DNA from: a bacterium
GTDB lineage: Bacteria; Pseudomonadota; Alphaproteobacteria; Rhizobiales; Aestuariivirgaceae
Reading direction: 5' to 3'
Length of the DNA stretch: 64,000 nt
Assembly (NCBI GenBank): GCA_022842165.1
Contig: JALHQC010000019.1
Coordinates: 1-64,000 of the forward strand
In this document: piece by piece, positions 63,602-64,000 of the stretch
Position numbering within the stretch: position 1 is the first letter of the stretch
Layout of the letters: every line of letters begins with the position of its first letter
Made by a program: the position numbers and the translations under genes
Notes under the pieces: generated by a model
The model's database searches: none
The model's input: only the letters and a program-made list of their open reading frames with translations
What the model was told of the DNA's origin: nothing

Positions 63602-64000
63602 ACCAGAAAAGCGGCCGGCAACTGGTGCTGGACATGCCGTTGCGCACCGCACTTGGGCGCGAGGATTTTCTGGTGACGCCATCAAATGCGGCCGCCGTGG
63701 CGGTGATCGACAGCTACCCGGATTGGCCGAGCTATGGCATGGCGCTTGTCGGCCTTGCGGGCAGCGGCAAGAGCCATCTGATCGAGGTGTGGCGGCAGGC
63801 TTCCAACGCGCACACGGTGGCAGCGTCCGCCATCGGCAGCATCCCTGCGGACAAGCTCTTGTCGTCGGGCGCGCTTGCTATCGACGATGCGCCGGGCGGC
63901 AGTCTTGACGAGCGGGCGCTGTTTCACCTGTTCAACCTGGCGCGGCAGAGCGGCGGGCACATCCTGCTGGCGAGCGAAACTCATCCTGTAAGCTGGCCCG
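63598..64000 (+). CDS. hdaA: DnaA-related regulatory protein HdaA, cut by the window edge
   Basis: The first 134 codons are present. RQLVLDMPLRTALGREDFLV is the typical alphaproteobacterial HdaA start, including the QxxLxxP-like clamp-binding peptide near LVLDMPL. VGLAGSGKSHLIEVWRQASN is Walker A, and GALAIDDAPGGSLDERALFH is Walker B. HdaA promotes DnaA-ATP hydrolysis with the sliding clamp to prevent re-initiation. ATG 63598 overlaps the previous stop by four bases. The C-terminal half lies outside the window. Confidence 0.92.
   Translation, partial: MNQKSGRQLVLDMPLRTALGREDFLVTPSNAAAVAVIDSYPDWPSYGMALVGLAGSGKSHLIEVWRQASNAHTVAASAIGSIPADKLLSSGALAIDDAPGGSLDERALFHLFNLARQSGGHILLASETHPVSWP

Overview
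The window is one contiguous stretch of a GC-rich alphaproteobacterial chromosome, most like Hyphomicrobiales (Rhizobiales). The lineage call rests on PopZ, a DivK-PleD pair, an HdaA-like DnaA paralogue at the right edge, the isoaspartyl methyltransferase-tolC-popZ-valS order, DUF1489 and DUF3572 proteins, an aerobic-type cobalamin cluster with CobN, and CtrA-like boxes before divK. The genus cannot be decided from the sequence alone.

Bases 1 to about 6147 look accessory. Genes there are small, mostly unrecognised and often less GC-rich. They include a HIRAN-domain protein, a secreted coiled-coil protein, a gene broken by a nonsense codon, two proteins with an R-x4-H (HEPN-like) motif, and a ribbon-helix-helix regulator with an operator-like inverted repeat. 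The stretch stops at the 3' end of a tRNA-Cys gene, and 9-bp repeats lie just before it, as expected for an integrated element. No integrase is visible; the far end is outside the window.

6.3-14.9 kb holds core genes: methyltransferase, TolC, PopZ, two small PilZ-type proteins, ValS, a metallophosphoesterase and Ogt. 14.9-28.4 kb is a cobalamin region on the minus strand: a cobalamin riboswitch, then cbtB-cbtA-cobW-cobN-cobO, and after one plus-strand gene cbiX-cobH-cobL-cobI-cbiG/cobJ-cobM. Adjacent genes mostly overlap by 1 to 8 bases. cbiX has its own structured leader that can hide its Shine-Dalgarno sequence. A dispersed bipartite palindromic repeat occurs twice, once between genes and once translated inside cobN.

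28.5-41.5 kb is mixed: a TPR-SPOR protein, an Mrr-type nuclease, a three-gene bufferin-like operon (Cys-rich precursor, DUF692 enzyme, DUF2063 partner), dodecin, panC with an Lrp-type regulator divergent from putA, an autoinducer-binding domain without a DNA-binding domain, dinB and a glutathione transferase. 41.5-48.9 kb carries divK-pleD, an orphan ABC ATPase, tatABC, serS, surE and pcm. 48.9-64 kb carries a duplicated-domain exported protein, a DMT transporter, a large FAD/GcvT-type oxidoreductase, a molybdopterin oxidoreductase, a nucleoside hydrolase, a WYL regulator, purMN, a CDP-alcohol phosphatidyltransferase, an AI-2E-type permease and the start of hdaA.
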